DNA of 64,000 nt. Origin: Pyrenopolyporus hunteri. Its lineage: Eukaryota > Ascomycota > Sordariomycetes > Xylariales > Hypoxylaceae. The stretch's first letter is position 1. Each line of letters starts with the position of its first letter. The position numbers and the translations under genes are program-made. The stretch covers positions 620,001 to 684,000 of the forward strand of contig CADCXC010000001.1 in the NCBI GenBank assembly GCA_902806595.1, in the 5' to 3' direction. Positions 48,452 to 60,631 of the stretch are shown in pieces. The notes under the pieces were generated by a model. That model saw only the letters and a program-made list of their open reading frames with translations, was not told the DNA's origin and did no database searches.

Positions 48452-49612
48452 TTAATCCAGATCTTTGAATGTCGCGCTCTTCTTCTTTAGCTGGCTCCGT
48501 TGCTTAGTCTTGTTCATCTCTTCGTCTAGAAGGGCTTGAGCTTCGGCAAAGTAGTCGGTACGACGGGTTGGGCGGTTCTTCAGGGTATGGAGTCTGAGGT
48601 GTTGCCGGAAGTTGTCCTTGCGGTTGAACGCCCTCGGGCAAAACGGACACTGCGTTATAATGGCAACTGGGTTTTCAGCATGCTTGCTATTTGATAAGTT
48701 AGTAATCTTGTACGCAGCTATGAAAATATACTCGACGAATTCGTCTTCTTACGTGTTCTTGTGCCTTTTTAGATGCTCTTGCCTCTTAAACGGCCCCTTC
48801 TGGCAATCCGGATAGTTGCACTTGAAAGTAGCGGCGGCGATCCTCTCTATTCGGACCCCGTGCTGGTGCTGTGCCCTCTGGAGTGCCGAGGTTTTCTGCC
48901 GCACCTTATCTACGTTAACCCGCCTTTTCCCATGGCTGGCGAGGTACGATGGTGTCAAGCCATTCCTGTCCCGCGCTGAGAGAGGTTGGGGAGGGGAAGG
49001 CGACGCCGAAGGATCACCCCCCCTCCCGAAAAAAGATACGGGACTATGGCCGGCCCAGGCCCACATCGAAGAGGCGTCGCAAGCGGCGCCGTCGAGGTGA
49101 TAGTTATGCGCCGGCACTGGGAACTGCGGAGACGCCGCGTATTCTGCGAACGAGTAATGCCCCATTGGCGGATGGCTAGGCGGTTCGAGCCCTTGGTCCT
49201 GGGTTGGGAGGGAGGCAAAACCGGGTGGAAGTATCGGAGCATAGTCGAATTCTACGCCTTGAGACTGCATGCTAGACTTCCGACTAGGACTTGGTGGAGC
49301 GTTATTGTAATCCGCGTATCGGTGGAACTCCGCCTTCGCATCCGGCGGGAAATAGCCACCGAAAGCCGAAGACGGCGGAGTAAGATCAAACCCTCCGGGG
49401 GGTGGATAGGCTACGGCGTCATGCTCCATCGTGATTGAGCGAAGACCGGGGGTCGATCGACCTGAAGTCGGGGTGAAGGGCTCGGGTAAGGAGCTCGAGG
49501 TTGAGGCGGAAGAGAAACTACCAGTCGACGAAGCGCAGGATAGGGCGTGGCTTTCGAGATCGAAACCGTCACCAAAGCCTACTTTCAGGTCTATTTGCAT
49601 ATCCATTACCAT
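48452..49612 (-). CDS. C2H2 zinc-finger transcription factor, BrlA-like finger pair
   Basis: Predicted regulator of 364 residues from exons 49612-48753 and 48686-48452. The 66-nt intron (GTAAGA donor, ACTAAC branch, AATAG acceptor) falls within the first finger's His-His spacer. The N-terminal 260 residues are Ser/Pro-rich and low-complexity, probably an activation region. The C-terminus carries two fingers: CNYPDC...KRQEHLKRHKNTKH (C-x4-C-x13-H-x4-H) and CPFCPRAFNRKDNFRQHLRLH (C-x2-C-x12-H-x3-H). The KRQEHLKRH signature and finger pair resemble BrlA, the conidiation regulator of aspergilli, but orthology is not established. The first finger has one residue more than the usual x12. I choose the ATG at 49612, the first in frame; two more Met codons follow within four residues. 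A 22-base A tract (T on the coding strand) lies 43 bp upstream. Confidence 0.85.
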
Positions 49613-51419
49613 AGCAAAGCTAAAGGAAAGGCTCGGGAGCACGAGTCGTAGTCCAAAAAAAAAAAAAAAAAAAAAATAGGGCGAGCGGTTGCGTTTCAGT
49701 GTCGAGTAATGATGTCGGCACTTAAAGCTCGTTGACGAGTTGTAGCAGATGGTGAGAAGCTTCAGTGACTATTCGAGGAATGAGGGGATAGATAAATAGA
49801 TATAGGGGGGTGACAAAGGTAGGTACCGTTCCAATTAGAGAGAGGTATCCCTTTGGGCGAGCACTAAGTCGCAAAGCAAATACTCAGTTGGGATAGTTCG
49901 GCCAATATAGCTAGACATATGCCCGCCAGGGTACCGATGGATGGCAGGGAACGAGGATAGGAATGGGAAACGCGTAGTGGCAGAGTGGCGTCTGTCTAGA
50001 AAGACACCCGGTACATGGGGAAAGGATAGCCATATGGTGTACATTATTGTCTTCAAGTCACTGGCTGCCTACCTTACCTACCGTTAACCTGAAAATGGGA
50101 CCCATTTTAGCCATTGCTTGCATTTTGTCGCGAGGCCCCCCTCGGTTGGGTTGACAAATCGACCTCTTACATTAGGGCCCGAGTCCTTGGGTCGAGCTTG
50201 TAACATCGGATCCTTGGATACGTCGACCAACACGCATGACCTGTCAGCCACTTTCTTTAGATCTTGGTCCTCTGCTGGCGTCTCCCCCCCCTTCTCCCTC
50301 CACCGTCCCCTTCTTATGAAGTAATTTTAGAAAACAAATGCACCACGACGGGCGACAAACACGAAAAGCTACGAGCGTAGCAAGCACCCAAAGCGGTCAA
50401 ATGACGCTTTCTAGATTGAGCATGGTGGTTATCAATCTCGCATGAGCATGGCTCGAAGTGGCACATATGACTTTACCATGTTGCTATGCGCCAGACAAGC
50501 GGGTTAGACAGTTCCTTTTGTTTTTTCCTTCCCCCCTTCTCCTTCTTCTACCCCCGTACTCCCTCTTAATCAGCTCGTCGATACAGGAATAGCGTAGAAC
50601 CTACCTTTACCATATTGGAATGGGGTTTAGGAATGGATTGTACAGCCCCGCGTTGTGCTTTTCACCAAGGTTCGTCACCAGTGAGACATAGTTCGAATGA
50701 GAAACATGGCGCTCCTAGTCGAAGAACAACCATTAAGCAATAGACACCAGACATTGGCCTTGGTTGAGAATATGTCTACCAAATGGGACGGCACACGGAC
50801 GTGCTGCTGTCGAGATATAGTGATCAGCAGTATAAATCCAGAAGAATAGCCCAAGGTGATGACGCTAACGAGCAGTTGAGAAACGAAACGACGTCGGCGC
50901 ACGACGCTCGGGGGACGTTGAGGTTGTTGATTTGATTGTCTGGTAGTCGTTTTCCGGCCGTGATCTTGCTTGCTAACTCCTCCGAGCCATGGAGGAGAAC
51001 ACCTCGGGCTAGATTAGATAGGTAGATTATCTGGGAAAAGGCCGGCTGACGGTCTGTGACGCTGAAGACTATCGGCTCCCGCTAGCACTTACGAAGGGAG
51101 TTAGTTAGATGGTAGACGGCAATCTACCGTTCTTCTTACCCACCTGCGTAGCGAAGCTCGCTGTTTCGAGAGTCAAGTTAAGCTTAATGATCGCGCGTGT
51201 TCCTGTTCGGGCCAGCCAAGGGATCTTGGCGTTCCCTGTTCCTGAATATCCTAGTTCCGTTTTCCTGGCGACGATCGTGGGATATAGCTCTCCGACGGAG
51301 AAGTGGGTGTCGTCGAGCTAAGTTCTTCCCGATGGCACAGTTGGACCGCGCCTATCTGATGGCGTCGCCCTACGACTCTCTGTGCAAGGGGTCCCAGGCA
51401 GGGGAAACTACGCAGGGGC

Positions 51420-51442
51420 AAAAAAAAAAAAAAAAAAAAAAA
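51420..51442. repeat. Poly(A) tract of 23
   Basis: Uninterrupted A run on the plus strand. It could be the tail of a short retroposed element, but no tRNA-like A and B boxes or flanking duplication were found upstream. Confidence 0.7.
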
Positions 51443-54400
51443 CAGTCGTTCGGCCTAATGTAGGAACGGGATTGTTCTTGAAGATGGATGTCTCAAAGAA
51501 ATCCGATTGCCGTCAAAGCGCACAATAGAAACGACAGACGTCACCGGCCACCAGACGTAGACATCGGCCGACAACACAGACATGCTCATCTTCGTTCTTC
51601 TTAGCGGCAACTGTGCGTATCGCGCCAAGCGCGCCAACGCCCACCAAACTTGCTCTTAATCTCCTCGGTCACATTGCAGGGGGATATAGGATAGAGTACC
51701 TGCGCCTCATCCAGTCGAGAGGGCTTGTTGATCTAGCCTGTTCAAACCGATTGAACGGCTTCAATATAGCACAGATTATTCGCCGTGCTGGGTATGGTTG
51801 GTTCGGGTAACACTCTCGGACTTTCTAACAAAGCTCCCCGCCGCTGGAAGAGGAAGAACAATAACAAATTACCAATAAACTCCCTAGTAAAACAGATTAG
51901 CAGCGTAGAGAGCCCACGTCGGCGGAAAGCCGCGGACTGTCAGCATCTTAAGTCTACCCTGTCCGCCCTACAACGGCCCAGCGCGCACGCGAAGGCTTAC
52001 CCCGGAGATCAACTAAACAGTAAGGTACAAACTCCCCACTGATCTACACGGCGCTGCTGTTGGAAGTGAGAGCGAAATGCCGGAGAGCGTCCCAAGAGCC
52101 TAGAGCCTAGCAACTTTCGAGCACAGAACCCCCTAGCCGGTATTGCGGGAGGAGTCTGGGAGTTATGTAGATTCGTACGTGGAAAGGAACGTCGGCTATC
52201 TAGAGAAGGTTGAGTAACGAGCCGAAGGAGTCGATTAGCTTTCAGGTGAGGTGGTTCCAGACCATTATTTTACCGTCTTAGCCTTCCAGCCTTTAACAGC
52301 ATAACGGACGCCGTCAGGCTTAAGCCACGTACGACGCCTAACGGATGTCTCAGACAGTGAGGTTTACAATTTAAACAACATGAGGAGCATACATAGTAGT
52401 TATGGATAGGTAGGTGCCTTACCACGTATCCGACAGATTCGCCCTCAGTTCTCGGCCCGCCGCCCACGGTACCTATCATGTAGATAGGAGGCACGGCAGG
52501 TCGGGATCATTTCGCAATCGAAAGGACAAACTTCCCAATGACAATTTCAACGAACCCCATCGGGACCGTCAGGGGTTTAATTAGCGGGACGGTTTACGGA
52601 GCATGCATCTGTGTACTTGCATACATACCTAGGTAGGTAGGTATGTATAATTAATACGTACGTCTCGTATAACCCATAACGGCACACAGCCCGCCCGCTC
52701 CCAGCACAGTACACAGTGCTGCTGCTCTCAGCATCGACTGCATTATTATTATGATGATGATTATAGTGATTATTATTATAAAACGTCATCATATTATCCT
52801 GTGACTGGGCGTTTCTTTGGCTGGTTGGTGCATAGTACGCTTAGAAGATGGGCGATAGCTGTTCACTAACAGCCATCCAGGGGTACCTACCTATATAAGC
52901 TACATTGCTCTGAATGGATGGCTTTGTCGAGTCTGCGACACGTCAAATTTCCAATTCCCATCATCATATTTGTTTCGCTGATACTAACAATATGGGGGGG
53001 GGCTCGCATCCTCGTGCCGATGGTGGCTTGCGACATCATATCCACATGTTCGCCCTCAACAGTCGCAAATAGCAGATAAAAGCTCAGACACCGTCTCGAC
53101 CGTCGTCCCAATCCGCTGCTTGCTCGTAGTCTTCTCTCACCTTCCCCCCCAGAATGTCGTCTACGACGGGCCCTTTCGGTGGTGTCAGTTGATGGCGGTT
53201 GATCTCCCCCCATTTCTGGCAACTCCAATAATCGTAACCGAAGAAACATCATCATTACCTACCTAGGTACCTAGGTAAGTGACTACCTAGTTAAGTATTC
53301 CCCCCTCGATCGCGACCGTTACCAGTTCGGCGTTATCCCTGTTGTCACGGGACATGGCATTATCGCCGTATCATGAATCTTTAGAGCCCATACAGGTTTG
53401 ATGGCCAGGCAGGATCTAAGATACCTAGTAAGTAGGTAGTAATGAGTCGGTAGCCGTGGCCGCGCGGCTCCATAGATAGGTACCTACGTAGGCAATCAAT
53501 TCTCACGGCCGAGCAATATTCATCGGGACCGAGTGTTAACGCTCCCCATCCAACAACGGCTTCCGCCCATACGTGTATCGCCAACTAAGCTCACATGCGT
53601 TTCAAGCGCAGATCCGATACGTGGTAGGTAGGTATGTACGTATGTAAGCAAACGAATATGTCTATCGTGGAGATGGCCAATTGTGACCTTTTCGGCTGCT
53701 TTCAGGTTAAGGTACGTTTTTGCTCGTTAACGAACCCAATTCTAGAGGATGTAGACCGGTAGATTAGTGGCTTTTGCGGCGCTCCTCGCACCCGATTGGG
53801 TGAGTTCGATATTCCCTTACACACCGTTGCGCCTAACCCCTTATCCTTGACGGCGAATAAATCCAAGTAGCCGATAGGTATGAAATACGACTCCGCTCCG
53901 TCTGCCTGACATGTATGCGGTAAACTAGATCGAGACGCTTCGAGCTCTCGATAGATTAAGAAGATGCGGCATCCTAACGTCTCGCACGACTCTATGCGCA
54001 GCTTTCTTATCCGCGCCACCAAGCACGCAGTACCTATTTCCTACCTACCTACCTACTTACCTAGGTAGGCATGTAGCAAGGTCGGCAGCTTATGTAAAGG
54101 CCCGGAATTCTTCAATCTCTCCCACTTTAAAAAAGTGGCATTGCTGACCGGTGATTCGACCAGAAGGCAGGTCATGAACACACCTACTTTCAGCCGACAG
54201 GATGGAGTCGCCGATCTCTGCCCGTTTAACTACCTACTTAAAGATGAGGCAAGATCGTTATAGCCCCATACCCGTAGCCGCATACCGTCGCCGCTTAACG
54301 ACGAGCAGCGAACATACGCATAGAGGATCAATTGCATCTGATGGATCACATTTTAAACCTTGATAACCTGCCTGTAAAGTCTTTCCCAGTCGCGTACAGT

Positions 54401-55436
54401 TGCCTACAAGCCAACCTTATGTAGCCAACGCAAAATACGGCTCACGATAACGGAGTCAGACCCATTACCCACCCTCAGCGGTGTATCCGGCGCAAACGCC
54501 ACCATCTTGAACACCCAGCTCTTTGCTAGACCTCAGCGCTAAGAGATTCGAATCAGCAAGCGATACAATGTCCCTCACGCTTCTTACAATTACCAACAAG
54601 CCCCCACCTACGAAAAGCTAACCCCAAACCACAGCACTTGAAAGAATATAAAACTATGTACACGAGTAACATAACCGCGAGAAGAAATGTGCAAGGTAGA
54701 AGAGGGGGAGGGGCAAGAGATCGCAACACAATCCATTATCAAATGGTGGGAATCGAAGAAGCAATGTCAGTTACGTCAACGGGGGCCTCGAGCTTCGTTA
54801 AAAGCCTATGTCACGGGAAGGCTGGCCAATGCCCATTCCGCTTAAGAAAATGGGGACGATGAAATGCGCCTTACTAGTTAATTTTACGTTTCGATTCCCA
54901 AAGATTGTCCGCCTGTTTAACGTTGTTAATATCTCTTACATTGATAAGTATGACACTTTAGGTTGATTAAAAAATATCAACATAGAGTTTGTGTTGTCTA
55001 TTTTCAACACCCAGCCACAAAATATTATATACGTTAAACGGGAAAGGAGAAGAGAAAGTTAGGGGCATTTTATTTTCATTTTAACATCGTGAGCCTTAGG
55101 TTGGTTCCGCGTCCATTTGAGTGTTAACGACATACGATCCATCCCTTACCCTGCGTACATTATCCTTCCCTGCTTACTAGTATAAAAAGTTATATATTCA
55201 CCTCTTAAGTGTATACAGATGCAATAAGCCCTAATATGACCTTAGGTACCTAGGCTATGGGCTATTCATCTCGCGTCTCTACTCCTACGCGAAGCCAATG
55301 AGGCGCCTTGAAGCTTAAAGGAGTGGCCAAATGGATCGATTATGTTGTCAGACAAGAGAAAATGAGATATCACATCGGAAAGTATGTATCAAGGGTTTCC
55401 TAAAGTCCGGTAGCTCAACAGATACAACGACCCAAG

Positions 55437-55463
55437 TTTTTTTTTTTTTTTTTTTTTTTTTTT
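55437..55463. repeat. Poly(T) tract of 27
   Basis: Longest homopolymer in the window. Exact length is uncertain for sequencing reasons. No retroelement features are recognised beside it. Confidence 0.7.
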
Positions 55464-55602
55464 ATAGATATAAGAACATCCTCACGGAGTATTTAGAGTC
55501 CAGGCCAAGTTCATAGATCTTATCCTCTCTAGACGTATCCGACTCAGTCGAAATTACTAACGTCGAAGGTTAACCATCGTTCTACTTATATCCGACTCTA
55601 CA

Positions 55603-55803
55603 ATGTGTTGGAGAGTGGTCAACTACTACCGCTGTCCAGGCTACCACGTGGCGTACACGCGAGATGTCCCATGCGATAAAAAGGACTGCCTGAACCAAAA
55701 TCGAGCAGAGCCGGATTCGCGCCGTGGAGGGTATCTCCCTTCCCAAAACTATGCCACAGGGATCTGCCCCATATGCCGAGTTGAGGATAGAAGATCACGT
55801 TGA
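55603..55803 (+). CDS. Possible 66-residue cysteine-rich protein
   Basis: Uninterrupted frame beginning MCWRVVNYYRCPGYH, with cysteines at 2, 11, 24, 29, 55 and 58 and a C-P-I-C pair near the end, a pattern suggestive of a zinc-binding knuckle. Many filamentous fungi encode short proteins opening with M-C-x-x-V and a similar Cys/His spacing, which is why I list it. There is no signal peptide and no intron. It lies alone in a gene-poor block, so chance cannot be excluded. Confidence 0.35.
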   Translation: MCWRVVNYYRCPGYHVAYTRDVPCDKKDCLNQNRAEPDSRRGGYLPSQNYATGICPICRVEDRRSR

Positions 55804-58718
55804 CCATGGCGGGTATGAATACACTTCACCTAAAAATTGATCCGCTGCTGATTCACATCATCTTCAGGACCACGATCCGCGCTAATGGTCGGCTGCTACG
55901 TTGGAAAAGGGGCGTGTCTGTGGGGAGAACGGGACTAGCTAGCAGGCGTCATTCGTCACTCGTACTATCGTGAAAAGGTTATTGTGGCCGTTGATCTTTT
56001 GATAGGGCATGAAGTCGTGGTGACAATATTATCGAAACCATCACTCTCCTCTCCTCACCCCTCAAAAGACTGAGCTGAAGACTTATGCTTTTCCTACGTG
56101 TCCGAATTCTGCGACCGACAACGTGGCCTACTGGAACCCACTCCGCTTTACCCGTAGTGCAGTATGGATACATCGAGCTAAATAAATAAATGATAAATCG
56201 CATACTTCTGCAGTATCCGTCTCTTATTACGCATTGAAAACCATGTTTACCCCCCTGTTTAAGGTCCTTGAGTACCTGGGTGAATAGTTATGTTGTATTA
56301 TTACCCGTACTATCTTGTCATATACTATTTCTTACGCGGTAACCCCGTAGAAACATTTAAGGTCTTATAAGTAAGTGGAATTTTAAAATCAAATATCGAG
56401 GTCGTAACGCAGACTATAGGTAGCAGGGAGTTTTTTGAGGGTTTATTAGGTTAATAATTCTACCCCCCGTCCACACTACGGACCAACCCCTGGGTATATT
56501 GGTCTATTCTGAAGAAATTGTCACTCTGCTCAGGTAGATAGACATAAAGAAGTACTCCGGACCGGTGTCTTTCTCTACGTAAACAGCTAGGAACTGTAGC
56601 TTACCAAGCCACTTCACATATGCGTCACGTCGGTATCCTATCCATTGCCGAGGAACCCGCAGGGCCGTACTACATCACCTTACCCCGTGCTAACGGCAGA
56701 TGCGTACAAGAAAGGAACGGATATCAGAATAGGTCCGATGAAACCAAGATGAGTATAGATAGTATCGGGATATAGAGGGCCCATTTCACACCTTGACATT
56801 ACTTATGTACTTAGACTAAGTGCTCCTCTAAACGAAGATATATGCTCACGGCGCTACCATACGGGCCGCCTCTATTGCCACCTATATACCTAGGTAGGTA
56901 GGCATATATTTATACGTCGGAGGCGTACTCCTCGAATTTTGCGGCACGGTATAACCTACATCGCTAGCAACCTGCAGGATCTCGCATCGTAGCCCCATTT
57001 TTTACAAATGTGGCTTCAACTTTCTACGGAAAACCGCTGTTCCGGGAGGCTTTGTGATAGATCTCGAGCATATAGATGCCGAATCCTGAGAGGGCCGCCC
57101 CCCGTCAAAAAATTCACTCCACCCCATGGTCGATGGGTAGGTAGATAGATTTTTCCTTCCTTCTTCCTTCTTCTTTTCCCAGCCAGCTATTTTAGCTTGG
57201 AGACTGTAAGTATTTTGCAGCCGAGTAAGGAATGAGTCGCCACCGTACAGGAAATGATAGGCCAGCATAGGTGTTTTTCTAAAGAATACCGATGTAGGTA
57301 GGCAGGTAACAAGGTTGATGATTACCTAGCATGTTTGCTATTGGAGCTACCTAGGTACTCGAGTTGTCGTCGGCTTAGGCTCACGCCGCTATCCGTCACC
57401 TATCACATCTACAATATCTGCTACTGAAATAGGTAGGCGGACGAAGTCAGCTTGTCTCATGGTTACATGGGGCTACCTGTGGTGTCCCGTCGCACATATA
57501 CTACCTACCGAGGTACCCGTGGTAAGGTATGGCAAGGTGAGATCATCTTGTCGGAATTTGGGAAACCCACAGGCAGCGAATACATGTGGGTAGTAATGGT
57601 TTCGGGGACGTACTAAAGCAGTTCAATCTCAAACCTGGACTGTGATTCGCACACCGACCCGCCAGCCACGAGCGGAGAAACCTTTCAAAGTTAGGTGTTT
57701 AGTGCTACGTAGCGAGCACGACGATTGCAGAACCCTTGATCGCATAGAGCGCCTAAAGAGAGCGGTGCACGGTGGGTATGAGGATGGGGCACGAGAGCTA
57801 TGGCACTAAATCACCACCTCTAGGCTCTGGGATACCTACCTGCTAAGATCGTTAGCACCGCCCGCGCTCGATACGATGTTGCACAACATATCTGCCGATG
57901 GTAGTGATGGGTTGCTGCTAGGGCCGCGGCGGCACGATACTCTGGGTAGATATCTTGCAGCAACTTATACCTCGCATAGCGATCGACATAATACCGAGGA
58001 TACCGCAACACCACCGGGGGACCGACGACCCCTCCATGCTAATTACGGCCTACGCCAACCCGCCTATGCCTTAACAATCCCAACAAATAAGCCGTGCTTT
58101 GCCAACGCTGTCGCGGGCGATACTATAGCCTCGCGCGGAGATGGCCCAAAACTGGGATCCGTTACGGATTGGAACCCGGGCGCCGTTTCCTTATTATTAT
58201 CCTACTATGTTCGCAACGCTTGGCCTCGGGACGAGGAAAAAGAAGGAGACAGGCAAACAGGCGTACCTGGTATATGTGACAACTCAAGTTCAACCTAGCG
58301 TGTGACCTAGTATGTGAAGGCTGGGCTAAAGCTGCACTGTCGCCAACGCGCGTCTAAATTAGGTAGATATTAACCCAAGAAGCGACGAATCGCGACGGAC
58401 GCTCGACCATCCCGTTCTTCTTTAAGAAAAGCTTCACTAACTTTCTTGCTACGCCAATAAATTGGGGCGAGCGACATGGTGTCTTGGAGCCTCTCCATAG
58501 CCCCCCTCCCCCTCCCCCCCCGATCGTGGTCTCGTAATCCGTAACGAATCCCCGTAGGGCAAACAGGGCGGTGTAGCACATTCATTGGCTTTGGATAGTT
58601 AGAAAAAGGGGGGGGTGATGTTAGGTTGGAGATTAACTAGGAAACCCCTGGCCCGAGCTGGACATTGCCCGTCGCATTGGGTACCGGTGATTCGGGTCGC
58701 GGTTATTTCTTAATTTGT

Positions 58719-60631
58719 CTATCCTAAAACGGGGTCGTCTCCGTCACCCTCGTCGATGCCGTCTAACGCCTCCTGCATTTCTTGCTCGCTGGCCTCTAGT
58801 CCGGATGAGCTCATCAGTTTGCTGTCCTTGTCCTCGGCTGCGGAAGCTGTTAGTCGTCGAGCTCACACCGCCCCGTAGGCGGAGTAGAAGGGGGTGATGT
58901 CGTATACTTACTTTTAGGTTCTACCAACAAGTTTTCTTGCACCTCGCAGTCCGTCAGCGTCGAGCCCTCTCCGACCTCGCTCCTCTTGCCTAGGATGCAG
59001 CGAGTCAACTTGCAACCTTTGCCCACCACGACGCCATCCATCAGCAGGCACTGGAACAGCTTGGCCCCCTCCTTAATCTGGCAGTTCGCTCCGATGACGC
59101 TCTCTTTGATGGACGTCTTCTCTTCCACCATGACGTTGTCGGCGATTAGGCAATCCTGCCTGGTGATGGTCGTGCGTGGCTTGACGCCTTCGGGATATGC
59201 GACCTTCTTAGAATGGGCGAACGGAGACGCCGCCTCGGGGCCGGTCTCCTCGACGGAGGGAAGCTTTGCCAGCTGCAGCGATATAGCGAGAAGAAGCTGA
59301 GCTGTGTCTACCCGACGAATCAGAGGGGCGTCCGCACGGGCGGGGTGGATGTACGCCAGAATTGGCGGGACGGTAGGTTCTTTCGGCTTAGCTAGTAGGC
59401 CGTCGTTGTGCCTGTTCCGGGACTGTGCGGGAGGCGAGGTCTCGTAGTGTTCGCGTGCTCTCGGGGAATCGAGAAGGCTCGCGTCGGATGAGGAGACGTC
59501 GCCGCGTGCCGGCTTATCCGCTTCCGGCCTCTCGATGTGACCCTCGATGACCTTCTTCATCCCTAGCTTTCCGAAGAGCCCCGTCTCCCAATTTGCCTTC
59601 GCCCACCAGCCAACCACGTCTTCGCCGATCGTTTCCAGGCGCTCGTTCTGGCGAATGAAGTCTAGGATCCACCTCGGCAGAATGTAGATATGAGCGTCTC
59701 GGTGCGTTGTTAGCATCCTGAGCTTGGGATGGCTGCGTAATAAGCCGTGCCGTATCGGGAAGCTCTTCTTCTCATCCATGAGGTCCTGAAGCGAATCTCT
59801 CGGCATAGCGTAGGTTAAATATGAGAGGTGCGGTAGCAGCGAGTCTTTTGACGTAGGCACCGGAGACACGGGCATCGGCGCGGTTACGATGAAATCCGTT
59901 TCTTCGCCCTTGACGGGGTTGGCCGTCTTCGTCTCATACCATACTCCCAAGCCGCCGTTACAGTACGGAGGCTCGCCGCCGCCCAACAGGTCCGGGAGGC
60001 TCGCTGCCTTGACCATCCATGCTTGGAGGAGCTTATCGCCTCCTAGCTCGCACACTAGATCACAGGGGAGGACTACGAAGTCGGACGTGACAAGCTCTCG
60101 AATCTCGGGGAGCCGCAGTATCTCCGCGGTACCCGTGTTCTGATCAAGACCGTGGGGCGCTACGAGGTCCGGGCGCGGATGAGGCAAGCCCGTCAGGAAA
60201 GGGTTTGTGTTCAGCGCCGTGGTAATAGCATCGGCGGCAGAGGGGGGGCAGATTAGAGTGATATCTTGATATACGTCAGCCGGGCTGGATAGATATCCGG
60301 GGCTGGGAATGGCTGCCGTCGGAGTAGGCTTTTGCAGACGCACGGCTTTACATAGTACAAGATGGTATAAGATGGTACAAGATGATACAAGGTGGTGTGA
60401 GACGGTCTAGGATAGTATAAGATGACACGAGCGAACGAGGGCGCGCTTACTTGTGATTCCTGTGCGATAACAGAAGTCGATGGGGTACCAGACCATCGGT
60501 CGGTTGGCGATGGGCAATAAAGCCTTGGGGTTTTCATCCGGGTTTGCGGTGAAGGTGGGAAATGAGGATCCGGGCCCGCATAGGATGAGGGCCTGGAGGC
60601 CCGTCGCAGGCATTGATACGGCGTGGGGCAT
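58719..60631 (-). CDS. GCD1: Translation initiation factor eIF2B subunit gamma
   Basis: Gamma subunit of the guanine-nucleotide exchange factor for eIF2, which recharges eIF2 with GTP and is inhibited by phosphorylated eIF2 alpha. Three exons, 60631-60451, 60264-58912 and 58837-58719, give 550 residues. The N-terminus is a nucleotidyltransferase-like domain: LQALILCGPGSSFPTF, NPKALLPIANRPMVWYPIDF, then YRTGITNITLICPP across the first intron. DFVVLPCDLVCE is in the same domain. The C-terminal half ends in left-handed beta-helix hexapeptides (IADNVMVEEKTSIKESVIGA, then NCQIKEGAKLFQCLLMDGVV). The third exon adds TEDKDSKLMSSSGLEASEQE, an acidic tail. The first intron (186 nt) holds a 10-bp tandem repeat. 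The gene is divergent from the Pex22-like gene. Confidence 0.93.
60351..60430. repeat. 10-bp tandem repeat inside eIF2B gamma intron 1
   Basis: Eight consecutive, increasingly diverged copies of a decamer close to GATGGTACAA, in exact 10-base register (CATAGTACAA, GATGGTATAA, GATGGTACAA, GATGATACAA and so on). On the coding strand it gives a pyrimidine-rich series of TTGTACCATC units within the intron. Confidence 0.85.

Larger units (their letters stand above)
49613..58718. other. Gene-poor block, about 9.1 kb
   Basis: Apart from one weak 66-codon candidate, no gene can be supported. The block has homopolymer tracts (49655-49676, 51420-51442, 55437-55463), TAGG/CCTA arrays (52626-52645, 53252-53275, 54037-54070, 56885-56905), ATT/GAT trinucleotide tracts (52740-52785) and G or C runs (58500-58525, 58605-58616). 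I see no transposase or reverse-transcriptase motif. Long frames at 52887-53255 (minus) and 57876-58298 (plus) have no domain. Confidence 0.5.

Noticed and set aside
51100..51442. SINE ending in the 23-base A tract
   Set aside because: No A box, B box or flanking target duplication found upstream of the tract.
57876..58298. 140-codon plus-strand frame in the gene-poor block
   Set aside because: No recognisable motif and no splice or context evidence; compatible with chance at this composition.
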